The notes under the pieces were generated by a model. The model was not told the origin of the DNA, did not search any database, and saw nothing but the letters and a program-made list of their open reading frames with translations. Of a stretch of DNA of 64,000 nucleotides, positions 1 through 14,474 are shown piece by piece. Source of the DNA: Struthio camelus (taxonomy: Eukaryota > Chordata > Aves > Struthioniformes > Struthionidae); contig NC_090982.1 of NCBI RefSeq assembly GCF_040807025.1, forward strand, positions 82,634,963 to 82,698,962, in the 5' to 3' direction. The position numbers and the translations under genes are program-made. Position 1 is the stretch's first letter. Each line of letters begins with the position of its first letter.

Positions 1-3000
1 GTACCTACCACACCATCGGATTAGGAAACTGTGTCCACAGCATTAAAAGGCAGTCCTGCCACAGGGAAAAATGTCCGCTGCTGCATCCAAGGGTGCTGGA
101 AGTAATTCCAGGCTCCCAGAGTGTTAGGTGGTGTGTTATACTTGAAAAAAGAGAAGTCCAGAGATCAACCTGACTCAGGATTGCAGCAGCAGGCTTAGAA
201 ACTGCAAGTTGTAAACTCAACTGGTGGGTAACCTGAGGCAGTAAGCATATTCTAAATGTCATGAGCAATATCCATCTTATTTGGCCTTAATCATTTTTTG
301 TTCATATTTCAAAAAGAGAAATATCAGAGCTGAAAAAAATGTACAATATTTATTTTGTTAATTGCTTAAAAATGTTATTGATATTCAGCTCCAGGGTACC
401 CCTTTTCTGATTTACTGTGTTTACATACTTCTGATTACTGTGCATCATAGATGTGAAATACTTTTCTTGAATTGAATAACTTCAGAATAGCTCTCTGATG
501 GCAGAGTGCTTTCATTGCAATCAGTAATAAAATTCTCCTTAATTCAGAGGAAATGATAAGCAAGCTCTCTGTGTGTTTCTGAAACTTTTTTCATTAATGT
601 TTTAATTCTAGTTCCAAGTTTGTCTTTAAAAAAAAAAAAAAAAAAAAAAAAAGCTAATTTATTGCTGTAGGGAGCCCAAGTAGAGTTTCATTGCTTTAGG
701 ACTCCTACAAGAGAATTCAAGTAGGCATAAGCTCAAAACTACATGCATGAAAGACTCCATCTTGAATTAAGCATATCTCACATTTCAGAATTATAACTGG
801 AAGTTGTTTACTTTTAAGGATCTAATTGTTCCTCCACTAATCCAAATATTTTTTTCAAGACACTTTAAAGGTGAATTGTGCATTTCTGAACTAACATGTA
901 CTACAGAAGTACAGATTATCATTGATATTGGTTAACCATTTAGCCCATTTTTTTCAATTATTTAGAGAGTAATTATTTACAAAAGTTTTGTAGTGTAATC
1001 AAAAACCTTACCTGTTTCTGCTAATGTCAATAAGAATTTCTGCCTTTTAGGAGAGTTTTTACTGTGTGTATGGTTTTGTCTCACGATTATCCATTTTGTT
1101 TTCCATTAATTCGCTCTCCATTCATCTGCAAATCACTAAGGAAAAGATGTAGTGTAATGGTGTATCAAGTAGATACTTTTATCACAACAATGGAATTTTG
1201 TGAGTTAAAAATAAAATAAGTTAATACCATAGTGGATCTCTGGTTTTGTTTTATAGGCTGAACCTCTAAGGGATATAAATGAGGAAAGAAGCAGTTTGGG
1301 CTGATTTCAGTAACGGGCTTTCAGGTGTGTGTGAATATTTGCAGAGAAGGAATCTAGGAGGTGTGAATAGATCAGCTACAAACTCAATTAACAAAAAAAG
1401 AGGGAAAATATTTGACATAGGAGGACTCACTAAGTGCTGTTCATACTGAAGTAGTTAAGAGTTGTAAGAAATATAGGCGATGAGACTGTATATATGAAGA
1501 ACTGAAGAGGTAACAATGAATAATAAAATATGATGATTTTGCAAATTGTTATTTTTCTGTACCTGCCATATCAGAACATTACAATAGATGTGAAAATGAC
1601 TAAAGTTACATTCCCACATTAAGAATCAAAATGCAAACCAATATTAGTGGGAGTAATGATTTTCAGTGTCGAAAAAGTCAACAGAATATGGTTCCTTCAC
1701 TGAAAGTAATACATATCCCAGAGACATGAGTAATATTAAGCCATACAGCTCACCATCTAACTGTAAGGAAAGCTGGCTGTCCATTAACTCCTGTTTAAAT
1801 ATATTCAGCATATTTAAAGAGGTAGCTGATTAACCATCCAGTATCCTTTGACTCTCTATATAGAATAGGAGCTAATGATTTGCCAAGTGTCAGTGGCTGA
1901 AGTCTTAGAGGTTTAATGGGATGCATGTTACATAATGTTCTGCAGGCTAGATAAATTCTAGGGGAACGGTTACAGCTGGAGCTATGTTGTTGCAATCATC
2001 AGAAGAATGTAGATGGTTGCCAGAAAGGAGGAGGTGATCTCACACCATCGGAGTAAATCACAGTTTTGACCGGAGGGAAGTGGAGTTAGACTAAGGCTCT
2101 GAGTGGAAATCTCACTGAAAAAAACTTATTGGAAAAATGTCAAGTTCAGACTTGCTCAACTGTTTGCTAACTGGTAGACCAGAAGTAAGAACAGTGCTTG
2201 GAGGCCTTCAAACATGAAGGAAACTCCAGGAGAATGTAAGAGAGAAGGTGCAGGGCTTGTAGACAAGTTAAGTGACAAAGAGATCCTTGGAGTTTTTTAT
2301 CAAAAATATATGCTCTTGACTTGATGGACGCTTTGATCCCTTGAGAAGACCATATCATACTTCCTTGCAGCTTTGTGTGTATAAAGGCATCTCCCACACG
2401 CTGCATTCAGTTTTTGAAATAAGTAACTTTGTCGTCTTTTGAAGTATTATCAGCCTGTGACTGCTGCTAAAAGCAGCTCTAAAGTAAATCAAAGTATCTA
2501 TCTTAAGAGAATGGAGATTTCACTATGTGAAGGAGAACAAAAGTTACCTATGAGGCTCTCCCCTCTGTCATAAGCCATGACATGTTTTTTCATCTCTTTT
2601 CTCTGTCTCTTAATGCTCTAGGATAAAATCCTAGCCTTTCTGAAGCAAATGGGAGGTTTCACTTTCATTCCGCTTGGCCAAAATTTAACCTTTATGCTCC
2701 ATTTCCTTTAGATGGGTTGGTTTCCTCCCTTCTCGTCTAGTCACAGCAAAAGCTATACATTAAACTCTATTAACTTAATTGCATATAAAGGATAGGAGAG
2801 GGATTCCAGTTTCACATCATTGTTTTGATACAAGAAGTCTCAGCTGAGCTATATAATCCTTACCACAGCATAAAATGAAGGGGTAAATAGGAAGATGACT
2901 GTGGTATTTTGGGATGAATATACAGAACCATGAATATCTTCTCACTGACGATACAGTAACCCTTAGATAAGGTGATCCATTATATTGACATCTCTAAGAA

Positions 3001-5417
3001 TACTTGCATGAGTAAAGTCTCCTAATGGCAGACTGAAGCTCTGAACTGTGATCTACGTAACTAGCTTGTTGCCAGCGCTCACGATTTAATTTTGGATATC
3101 AGTGCTGGATTATTTTTAGATACCTCAAGTTCATGGAAAATGCAGTGACTTGACTATCCTATTTTTCTTTTAAAATTAAGTCAAAAAAATCAGAAAGTGT
3201 AGCTGTTAATGGCAAAAAGCAAAGGCAAAAACCTGAATTCTTCTGTTCTTGTTACTGTTTCCCTACCTGGGATCATAGAGGAAATATAGGTGCTGATGCA
3301 GGTTTAACTCAGACCAGGGCTCTGGTGAGTGAAGAATGCTATTGCATGCCTTAGTAGATTAAAGGTGCCTATCAGTGTTGTTTTCTGAAGGACTGGCGTT
3401 TTAGAACACACCAATTTCTGATATACTTGGCATCATAGTGATAACCCATCAAAAAGGCTCATTGCACCACAAACATAAGGGATTATGCTCATTTTTTTTA
3501 TGCCTTAGGCTTTCTTCAACTCCTGCTGTAACTGGTCATGTTCATATTGTTATTGTGTTGAAAGCTCCTTTTTGTTCTTGTTCCTTTGGTTTTGACTTTT
3601 TCTTCTTGACGTTTTAGTTGGGAATGTTGTAATATTTTTAGAGCTTATTCAGCTGAAACAAACGCTAGCACAGCTTTGGCTTATTTTTTTCTACACAGGA
3701 TACCATTACTGTGTGTTAAAAAGTGTGCAGACAAATTAATATGCCCAGCTATTCCATTTCTGCTGTGCGCATAAGCTACTAAGGGCAAAAATACTACTCT
3801 TGTTATTGCTTGCTTTAGTAGGAAACACAGTCAGCTTCCATTAGCCTATTAAAACAGCTGATAGCTAATTCTGATGTCTGCAGAACTCTTCAAAGAACAA
3901 CCAGGAGTTCTTTGCTGTGCTAATACAGGCAAATAGATAACACCTTCTGCGATTTTAGATGCAGCTGGAAGGCACAATTAACCACCTGTGTCCTCTTTAA
4001 GTGACTGGTGCCCCAACCCTGACTTGGAGAAATAGCTTAGGACCTGATTATACACTGAATTGAATTCAGTAACTGAAGCATTACTAATGCAATGAGATAC
4101 TAGGTAAGTATGAAACTACTATGCTGTCCTAATTCTCTTTCCTGATTTTAAGAAATATGAAAAATAGAAGTATTTTTCTACAATAAGCTCACAATATGAA
4201 TAAGCATGTTACTTCTTCTGACATCGATAGACTCTATTATTTATTTGCTGTATTTTGTTTGTCTCTGCATTGTAGAGACAAGGTGATCTTTCTATACGCA
4301 CGTGCACCCAGAAAAATACAAAGCAGCTTGAAATATGGATGTACCGCATTCTACTGAATATGGTAGAAGCACAGGCCTTTGAAGAACCTGGCACACAAAG
4401 ACGTCTGCCCTTTGAAATGAAATGTTACCATCAGCTTCATGTGGTCAGCTGGCAAAAGTGTATCAGAGAAGAGACAATGAGCAAAAAAAATGTGTTAAAA
4501 TAGAGAGTCACTGATGTGGAAATGAGAAGGGAGTTCCAGCTGCTTGGGCACATCTGCTGGATAAAAGGTGACTGCCTGTTAAAGACTGCTCTTTGGCCTG
4601 AGAAGAGGCAGCAGTCACCATGGAGGAATCAGCTAAGTAATATATCAGAAAAGCAGGGATTTAAAGACACTGCACAGCAAAGCACAAATTAAAGCTCTCT
4701 ATGGAGTTGGTAGAATTTGTGAGCCTGATTCATCTATAGGATAGGAGGAGGAAGGATTACAATAGTGCTTGGAGCTCTGTTCACTTGATGTTACAAGGAT
4801 GCACAGTGAGAAGCTGAGACAGCCTCACAAAGATTACAACGCTAGATTTAAAAAAAAAAAAAAAAGGCATCAGCATCTACTTTATGGATGAGGAACTTGG
4901 AAACAGTGGTGATACCTAGGTAACTTTATTTTCTTAGGCTTGACCCTGAATTCGGTATGAGCTCTCAGATTATCTGAGCTCCCTAAGTTTTATAATCTGC
5001 TTTGAACGAGGAGTGAGTAAACTAGAAGGAACCTCAGACAAAGGGGAAGACTGGCCCATGCTCTTGCTCTGCTTCTGCAGACAGCATGGATGCAGTGAGC
5101 TTGAAAAAGCTAGCCATAAGATTTTGATCCAAGCTCAAATGTAGCTCCCAAAGACAGCCCAGACATAGCCAAAGAAACTGCTCCATTTTTATATCTTATA
5201 AGACACCTTGTAAACTGGGAAACTGAGGGCAGTTCTCTGCAATCTGAGGCCGGTGGCTTAATCACAGTCCTGTCATTACTTGATTAACTTCAATGAGTCA
5301 TGTGGCATGAGAGTTATCTCCAGATTCAGAAAAGCTAACGCACGTATAGGTTTCCACACGTAGCTGCTGTTATGATTAGCGGAGACTAGGGCTTGGTTAT
5401 TCACACATAGGTATCCA
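1..5417. other. No gene seen; unique AT-rich DNA
   Basis: No frame longer than 87 codons and none resembling a known protein. Contents I can name are only A runs (628-652, 4850-4865). I recognise no transposon here. A short GGGAAACTGAGGGCAG at 5216 might be a trace of an inverted MIR-like core. Confidence 0.6.
628..652 (+). repeat. Poly(A) run, 25 bases
   Basis: Twenty-five consecutive A, the longest A run in the window. No retroposed gene or SINE body is recognisable directly upstream. Confidence 0.95.
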
Positions 5418-5465
5418 GAGCTATCTGAGATGTCTTCAGGTGAGCTATCTGACGTGTCTTCCAGG
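5418..5465 (+). repeat. 24-bp tandem duplication
   Basis: Two adjacent 24-base copies start GAGCTATCTGA at 5418 and 5442. The copies differ at only a few positions (GATGTCTTCAGGT against CGTGTCTTCCAGG). Each unit is eight codons long, so the duplication preserves any reading frame, but neither overlapping frame here resembles a known protein. Confidence 0.85.
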
Positions 5466-5489
5466 CTTGGAAGCCATCTAGCTTCCAAG
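5466..5489. repeat. Perfect 9-bp hairpin next to the tandem duplication
   Basis: CTTGGAAGC and GCTTCCAAG form an exact 9-bp stem with the loop CATCTA. It begins one base after the 24-bp duplication ends. Confidence 0.85.
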
Positions 5490-7101
5490 TACCGCTCAGA
5501 AAGGGAAAGGCCACCCAGAGTTCTCCCACGAATGTTACCAATGCACTAGAGCCTCTTAAATTACACCAGATGCCTGTATCTACATAATTAAACCCTGTCC
5601 CCAATGGCTAGTTGGCTGAATAGATCAAATTCCACTGACTATGCCGACTAGACCTCCATTGATCTATGAGCATTTGTATTTAGGTGTCTTAATCTTGAAA
5701 TGAAGCTCATACTGATTAGAAACTGTCTATTAGAAATACTTAGTAATTTGCTAAGTCATGAGCATCTTAGTGTTAAAGACAACAAATTCTGAAAATTTGA
5801 ATGTGCTTTTCATTGTTTCAGAAACCAAGCTGTATTACTTAGGTGGATTTCAGCCTGTAAGGAGAAATCTTGGCAAAAATCCTCAATAGGGAACTGCTCT
5901 TGTAGTCTTGATATTAATTAAGGCGTAAGGTTAGACCCATATTGTTTCAAAAGCAGCCCTGAAGCCTAATTTGCCAGCTGTCCTCAATGTCTACTGTTAC
6001 ATGAACACTAGTGGTTAGTTTTTGGATGATCACCTGGTGCAAGTGGAGGGAAAACCTTAAATTTGTTTGCTGATGTGAACTGTGCTCTAGTGTATGTTAT
6101 CTGCAACACAGATGGAGCTTCAGAAACTAAGATTTAGGTTATCAAAAACAGTTCCCCAAATCTTCACATTTGAGAATTTGTTCCCATGCCAGCTGAGTAG
6201 CAGATGGAGAGAAAGGAAATTATTCCAGATCTTTTAGGTCCCCTCTTGTTCCTTTCTTCTTTACCCTAGAGTAAACTCTTAAGTGAACTGTAAGGTAAAT
6301 AAAGTAGCTCTTTTTATACATATTTTCTTTTTGTAGGCTGTTCGCCATCACTGCTAGCGACAAATGCGTTGTTCGTGTCAGTTGGGTCTAGAGGAGATGA
6401 CTCAAAGCATAAAGGATTCTCTGCTTAGCAACAATTCTGATCAAAATGTTAAAAGCTTTTTCACTGCCATGTCAAACCTTGAAAATAATTGGCATTTATG
6501 AAGAGAAGGCCATGGAGTAGTAGTTGCCTGGGTGATTCCAGTGTCAAGTATGAGCACCTCTGTGGAGGCTAAATGCCTTTTCTTTAAAGATAGGTGAATA
6601 TTTGCCATGTTAGTCCACTGCTGCAATAAGCTAAATCTTTGTTCTCGTGGACTCGTTGCCACGGCGCTCGCAAAACAAGACATATTTTTGCTTTGCAATG
6701 CTACCCGGCTGGACTGTTAAAAGCTGGTCCCCAGGCAAGTAGTACAGATATCACAAACAAAGGAAGAATGTACAAAGCATCCAAAATTTCTAAATGCTAG
6801 AGATAAAAGATGACTGTGAGACTTCCTAAGCCCATCCCCCTATTTATGCAGTATTGTTTCCAGTGATACAGTTTCTGGTCTAAGTTCAAAAGACCTGAAT
6901 ATGAGGGTCTGTACCTCTTCTCTTCTTTTGGAGAAACTAAGCTGTTGGGAAAGCATACTTTTGGGGTATGGAATAACGAAAACCGAGTAAGGAAGGAAAA
7001 GATGATTTTTCCACAGCGTTTTATTTTTCAGTGTGCTGAACGATCCTGGAAATATTTATAAAATAGTTTAGAGAAAGCTACAGCTTTCCATCATACCCCT
7101 G

Positions 7102-7121
7102 ACTTGTTTCAACAAACAAGT
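7102..7121. repeat. Short inverted repeat
   Basis: ACTTGTTT and AAACAAGT form a perfect 8-bp stem around the loop CAAC. It sits in gene-free DNA and may be accidental. Confidence 0.8.
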
Positions 7122-8395
7122 AAGGTAACCGTAAAGTAACACAGGTTACTTCTCTTCAACAAATAACTCACAGAGAATTCATTTTTTCAGATTTCTGCAG
7201 ACCAAGACCCAGATGCATTTAGAAATGCAAAAGGAGCTAAAACGATTGCAAAAAATTGAATTCATCTAGTTCAAGGAAATATCAAGTCCAGATTTCTGTT
7301 GGATCACCTAGAGAGAGGGAGGGATGAGAAAAAAGAACCTCTCATGGACTAATTAGAAGAAAAATTACCGGAAAACTCCAAAAAGGAAAAGAAAAAAAGT
7401 CTGAATGAACACCCAGCTGCAGAGTTCAAAAAGAGATTGGAGAGGGAGAATTGTTACTAATATTTCTTCAGGAAGGGGTCATTAAAGCAACAGCAAAGAA
7501 ACATTCGGTACAGAGAACTGTAGCAATAATATCAGAGAGCTCCCTGATGGAGAGATGCCTGAATGGCTGTAAATAGTGTTCTTGAGTTTAAAGGGGAAGG
7601 GAAGTAAGGAGATAGCTAGAGGAGGAGGATGGCTCTTTGCTTTCCCCATGAGGCGAGGAAGAATAACCGAGCATGTTTTTATTAACTATGAATGAAAAGC
7701 AGTCAAAATGAAAATTAAGAAAGGTTGCAATTGTAGACCAGTAAGTTCAGAAGACTGGGAGAACTGAGCTCAGTAAGGCCAGTGAAAGTCAAGAAAAATG
7801 GTGGGGGTAATGGAGAAGGAAAAGCAGCTCTTGCATATTTGTAGTCACAGGTTGAAACTCTTCAAAGTGCACTTTTGAACAGCAAAGTGCTATAGGAGAA
7901 GAAGAAGTCAGCTTATTTTTCAGTAAAAAGAGATTCACACTTCAAAAGCTGAAGAAGGTGAAACCTCAGGCAATTAATTCTTGATAAAAGTTCTTTCACT
8001 GGAGGTTTTTGAGGACAAGTTACATGAAGTTAGATTTCAGTTATAGGCTGCCTTAGGGCAAGTCCTGTGCTGTGACTCTTATGACTACATATAGACATGA
8101 CTGTCATGAGCTCTGTGCAGTTACAAGGTGGGGACATGTCTAGCTAAGTGATAGGAGAGCTTTGGATGGTGTGTCCAGGTGTTGCTTACATACCGTGCAC
8201 AATGCCCAGACATTTGCCTCTCACAAGGCAGGGACTTCAGGAAAGCAGCTTCAAGCTGGCAGATCTAATGCTTGGGCTTGAAGTGATATGCTGGGTGAAC
8301 GTAGGAATTAATCCTTAGGAGAACAGCTATTTACTGTCATCTTATTTGCAGCACTACTTGACATGAGCAATAACTAAAGCTTGTCCTCACATATT

Positions 8396-8414
8396 AAAAA
8401 AAAAAAAAAAAAAG
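8396..8414 (+). repeat. Poly(A) run, 19 bases
   Basis: Nineteen consecutive A after ATATT, with no visible retroposon attached. Confidence 0.95.
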
Positions 8415-9557
8415 TGAATGAAGTAGTTGACATACTTGCAAAACTGAAGAAAAACAACCTGTTGATCTCGATCCCACTGTCATCCACAAGGCAGCAAAAC
8501 GTCAAGTTCCAGACTGCTCTGTGTAGCTGCTGAAGAGCTTAATTTGCCTTAATACCCATTTTGGAATAATTATTCATATTGGAATTCTGTCTGACTGTGC
8601 AAGGTGAGACAGTTCAATTATTTAATCATGCTATCACTCTCAATTTGAAAGGCCAGTGCTAGAGCAAATGTGCTTTCTGTTTAATTTATACCACTACTTA
8701 ACCTAGTTGGTCTGTTCCCTGTTTGCATGTCTTCAGTCATGTATCAGTGTAATGGATCGTTCCTTCATTTTTATATCTGCCAAATTTTATGAGTCTCACA
8801 TTGAGCGGGTGGCTCTGAATATGAAAGCTTTGTTCGTCTCTATGTGCATTTCTGCAGATGCAAGGAAGCTGGAGGAAAATGGGAAAACAGAGCTTTCTGT
8901 AAGTCTGTCCTCTTGCATATGAAGAGGCAAAGCTTTGTGCTTTCAGTAGGCACCTGCAAATAAGTTAGAACTGCAGATATTGCTGATTAGTTCTGTAGTT
9001 GTTTGTTTCGTTTTCCTTTGGGCTCCTTTTGTAAGTATAACTTTCTGCCAGCAATGCAGTTAATATAAACTTTGCACATGCTTGCTGAGCCTGTATTACA
9101 CAGTTTAACAAAATTCTCTATTTCTGCTTTTTATTGGCAAAGTGTAATCGTTCTAGGAATTATTATGATTATTATGATGGTGACTTCAAAGTATATCTCT
9201 ACTTATAGATGGTAAAATGTTAAGAAATATCAGAAATCAGGACAAAGAAAGGTGGGACTTTTTTGCTAAAGGATACCCTGTAATTGAAGCCTACTTGATC
9301 AAATGCATCCCAGACAAATTGCACAGCCAAAGTTAGACGGGGAGGTATTAGGAAAAATTTCAGACCTGGAATTAAAGAAGATTTATAGGATTGGTAAATA
9401 TAGCCATGAGGAGCCAAGCATAAATAGTTAGTAATATTCAAGATGACTGTGGAGTTGGGCTTAATTACCCTGTGCACACACACTGTAATCTCAAGAGTTG
9501 GGACAGGCTGGAAAATAATTTTTTTTCATCTATCTATCTATGTACATAGATATAAAT

Positions 9558-9593
9558 TACTATGGAAACTACTATGGAAAATACTATGGAGTA
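9558..9593 (+). repeat. 12-bp minisatellite, three copies
   Basis: TACTATGGAAAC, TACTATGGAAAA and TACTATGGAGTA lie head to tail. A short TCTATCTATCTA run precedes them at 9529-9540. Confidence 0.85.
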
Positions 9594-12500
9594 TTTTCTA
9601 CAAAATAAAATCAGATTTTCTGTTTAATTTTAAAATCAAAAGTCTGTTTTCTAAAATATCAAGAATATTCTAACTTCAAAAAACCCACCCTATATTTTTC
9701 AAAAATAGTTTAATAACTTTCATGTTTGAAAAAAATCAGATATATCAATAACAGAACACAAATCACTGGAATGGATGGTAAACCATATGCTTTGTCTTTC
9801 CGTATTTTTGAAATAGTCTAGGTAGTTCACAGGACTAGATCTGTGCAGAACAATTTTGATCAATCAACCTCAAAAGTTTATTAGTTTGGTCGGGATATTA
9901 AAGCTTCACGAAACATTCTTCCCAGTAATAGTAGCTGAAAAATTATCAGAACATTTTCTGTTGTAGAAATGCACCTCTGCTAGAATCAAAATGTTTCTTT
10001 ACATTAGGAGAATACTGTTTTGCAGAAAGCCCGAGGAAAGAGCTGGGTGAAGGGATGGGGCTCTGAAAATATTTTGGTATCCATCTCCTCTTTTGATATT
10101 TGTAGAGTGAAATGTTTTGAGCATATTTTTGAAGCAACTGTTCAAAATTATGCATCTTGCTCTATATTGCAATTTTAAATTAAAAGTTGAAATCTAAACA
10201 TCTCAAACAATTATAAAATATGATTTTCAAAAAATGTTTGTACTTTCGGCATAATAGCACTTCTCAACTGCTTCCTGTTCATCCTCAACTTCCAAAGTCC
10301 TCCAGCAACCACGCATTTCTTCCCAGAAAGACCACTATTTTTTTATGTAAATGTAAATGACTCGAGTTACACGTCTTCAGTTCTGCCACATTAGTTTACC
10401 TAGGACTGTACACATTTCTGACTTCATGCTCTTTCTCTTCTCTTTCCAGCTTCCTCAAACAAGATTGACAGAACACCCTAGGAAATACGCTGGAGACTAC
10501 TGACTAAAGGAAGCTCAGTGAAGTCATGCTCAAAAGGTCTATCTTCATACACTATTTCTGATGAAAGTCATAGTTTAAAAAATAAAACAGATTAAGGCTG
10601 TGACTGAAAGAGAATCAACTCCAATTTTCCCCAGTCTTTTGAGGCGATTGATGACTATTAACTCTCTAATTTCCATTGTTACTGTGTTTTGGTTTTGGGG
10701 CAGACACATACTTGAACTCCTGACTTTTATTTGAAAATATTAAGATAGCACATTTTCTTACCCGGTGACAACAGCTCTCCTGACTTGCTGAACCACCAGC
10801 AGAGTGCTGCCCACAGGTAGAGAACTGCTGGACTATTTACTAATACATCAAGAAAGGCTCAAGAAAGGCATATTTTAGTACAATTGATATGTCAGTTTGT
10901 GTTTGGACCAGTTACGTAATCCTAGACCGATATCACACGGTGACAAAACTGTTGTGAGTGCAGCAGAGTGGTATTTGTGTAATACGAGCTCAAAAGAAGT
11001 TTGAAATAATATTTGCTAAGGGACAGGAAATGGTGACTTCGGCTGTTTGCCCAATAAAACAAATTCAATATCTGAATGAAACTGGAACATATGATCAATA
11101 TTGATCCAGACAGAAAAGCAACAACAGTCTTACAGCTCATTGGAAAAAGCCTAGCTTTGTTAACCTTTTGGTCATTTTGCAAAACCATCTGTCTTTCTTC
11201 TCTTCTTTTCTGTTAAAGAATTTGAGGAGGGCAAAGACTGAGCTTCTGCTGTGCCAGCTTGTTATTGTTTGTCTCGGTACTGATACTATTATTTCGTGGA
11301 ATAAGTGGACAGAGCACTGGTTATAATAAAAACAAATGAACAAATAGACCTAAATTATTAAAAAATGCACGCTGGTATAAATGACAAATTCAAAAGCCGA
11401 TATTCAAGGAAGCTGGCCACAGATTTACCCCAGATGATGAGTATATTGCAACATTCACAGAAAAGAATAGAAACCTTCTCTGTTAAAGTGACTGATAATT
11501 CTTTTCTACTGAGATGCAAAGGTAAATGCTTTAGGAATACACATCCAGTGGATAGCTGAAGTGTTATACTTTCTGTGTTATACTGTTCTGCCAAAAGAGT
11601 CAAAACTAAGGGATCCAAAGGGATCCTTAGGCATCTAGAGATGATTCTTTCCTACAATTATATGTTTAGTCCACTTTTAGCTATTAAGTTTTCTGTGAAA
11701 CTTGGCATAATGCGTGGTATTCATGATTTTTTTTATTATTATGTTTGGTCATTCCATCTATCTTGAGGTGAACTGAACTTTTCTGATGTGTTTTGAGACC
11801 TAAGAACCTGGTTACATAGACAAAGTATATTTCATCCCCAAGTTCTAAGTGAAAAATGGGGATTAAAATCCCCTATTAGATCTTCAGCTTCTAGCGGCTG
11901 CTGCTCTGAAGAATACAACAGACCTGGAAGAGCAGGAAGGAGATGGGCCAGGGAGTCCAGAAGATTGACCTTTGAGAAGACAAATGTCATTTTTCAAGAA
12001 CAAGAAGCACAAGAGGCTCATGAGATGCTTGGTGAAGAGGAGGTGCGGGAAGAATTAGAGAAGAAAACCAAGGAAGTAAAAGACAACTGTGTGCGTGGGA
12101 AGTAGAGAGAAATACAAGGCTGAAGTAAAGTGGATTCATTCCAAGAGAGGCATTCCAGCTCTTCGTTAGGCCTGTTAGAAGCAAGTATGCCAAATAGGTG
12201 CCAAATACTTACATGGTTCAAGAAAGAAGAAAAAAATGAGGAAGAAATGCTATTTTAACTGAATCTCCTTTTAGTCTCAGGCATGACTCCATGCTATTTT
12301 GGTGCTACTGAATTAATTGAGAGAATAAGAGATTTTTTTTAGATACTGGAGTCAAATTTATTACTGGCTGCTCTTGGGGAAAAGAGGCACAAAATATCAC
12401 AGATGTAACCTTATCTCTGAAAAGGTAAGTCAGCTTACATTACAAGCTTTTATTTGGGTATGGGAGGTATTTGTCATGTTCTGTGACTGACAAGTATATT

Positions 12501-14160
12501 GCATATCTGTTTATGTCCTTCTGTGCTGTGTCTGTCACTGTCTCTACATTTTACCACTGTGGCTTTTCAAAAATGGCAAAGTCTAAATGGCAATGCACAA
12601 AGTATCGAGCTCCTCTCCTGGTGTATTTTGCATGCTAATAGTGGAACAGGAATGATGCGTTCCAGTCTCGAGGATAAGCTGCATAAAAGATCACAAGCAC
12701 AGTAAAATACAAAATAATCAGAGTGAAATCATATTTTCTGGGTGATTATTGCAACCAACTGGTAGAGGTGCAGAGAATATTTACTAGTAATACATCTTTT
12801 CTAGTGCCATGTGACTATAGCAAATACAGACTCACAGCATAGGTAAATAGTCATTAATTTTTTTTTTTTTCACTTTTAAATCACACTTATTAGTTTGTTT
12901 GTGTACAAAGAGAATATCCGATTTTAAAAGTTCATCTAAACCAAAGGGATTGTGAATGGATTCTGCTAACCTTTCCATTCTCTCAGCAAAAATGTGGATG
13001 CATTAGAAATTGTAAGGAACTTTGAAGCCATAAATAATCATAAATATTCCCTCTGCGTTTTCTGCCCCGCTTGGTTTCCAAGCACTTAAAACCTCTCTAA
13101 AAATACAACATGCTTCCAAATGAAAGTTTCCAAACTGAGTTGTCAGAGAAATCCAAATGTGTCGTTCAGTGTAGTTCCTCATCTGATGCTGAGCTATCCA
13201 CTGCTGGTATGATAACTGCCTTTGAGTCACTGAATGCTAATGTAATATGTATCGGTGCCATTTGGAAATTTAACTTTGAGTCAACTTTCAATAAACCATT
13301 TCTCCTTTTTGATATGAAGGTTTTCATTCAAAATGGACCTATTTGGGTAAATTGCAGGCAGGCCTGTCTAGAGTCTGACTATTTTATACAGTTGAGGGAA
13401 AGCAGGCTAGAGTTTTTTATGGAGTGAGCTATCAGGTAGATACACATTTGACACAGAGTGTGCCTAGTTATCAGGTTTCTCCAAGGGCAATCATATATCT
13501 TGTGTATCCAGAGCCAAATTATATTTGACATTTCATTTAAAGCCTGAGATATCCTGATGCGAAAGCAGAATGTGAGTGGTAAAAGTAGGAAGGCATTCAG
13601 GTTGATTGAATGGATGTTTCTATTCCTGCTTTAGCTGTTTGGGTGGTAGAGGAGGTCCAATTCCCTACCATCACCCTATATTTTAGCCAGATGGAAATCT
13701 CTGATTTAATTCTCTTCCAATGATACTTCTTCGCATGTTAGCCTTTGCCTGGCAATGTTTAAGGGGACCAATCTGAGCTAGCTTTGGATGGCATCATAAT
13801 TAGTATTATTTATGTAGCTGCTTGTGAAGATTTCTTTGTCTACACCCATAGCCTTCACATCAAGCCTGGAAGTTTGCACGCAGCAGTCTCATTATTTAGA
13901 AAACAGGGTTATTTTTCTCAAGCTCAGCCTAGTCAAACTGTTTAAAAATTTACATATTATGGGTGCCTACTGCTGCAAATCTTCTCATACGCTCAACCTC
14001 AAATCAGAAAACAAATTTCTTTGCTGAGGTGGTGGATGGGTAAAGGTCAATAGGATGTGTATGGCAAAGGTAGAATCAAGCCACTTTTATCCCTCATCAG
14101 AAAGATGGAAATATCTGTTGCTGGACTGGTTCGTGACATGTATCGAAACAGGCTCAAAGC

Positions 14161-14184
14161 TTCTGTATTCTATAGAATACAGAA
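14161..14184. repeat. Perfect 24-bp palindrome
   Basis: TTCTGTATTCTA is followed immediately by its exact reverse complement, with no spacer. Symmetry breaks at 14160 and 14185. It could extrude as a cruciform or bind a symmetric dimer, or it may be accidental. Confidence 0.95.
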
Positions 14185-14474
14185 AATCACTGGAAATAAT
14201 CTATATCCATGGAACTAGGAAAGCTGAAGCATTGTGTTCACACCACTTTCATTAAATTATTTTCCAGTGAAAACTGGATCAATGGTGATGATCCATTCCC
14301 AGCAGAAATATCCACAGCAATAAGAGGCTCAGGATGTAATCTTCCAGATATTTCATAGCAAAATTATTTTTATCTTTTGATACCTCCTCAGCCATTCCAC
14401 CCTGGCTCTGTTGTGAATACCATTGTATGCAGCATGATTATTATGAAGGACTATTTTCTGATTAAGAATATTGT

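Larger units (their letters stand above)
5490..14160. other. No gene seen; unique AT-rich DNA
   Basis: Apart from the small repeats listed separately (7102, 8396, 9558), I see no transposon landmarks, RNA gene or coding exon. The longest frame is 105 codons at 13110-13427 and has no recognisable domain. Confidence 0.6.
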
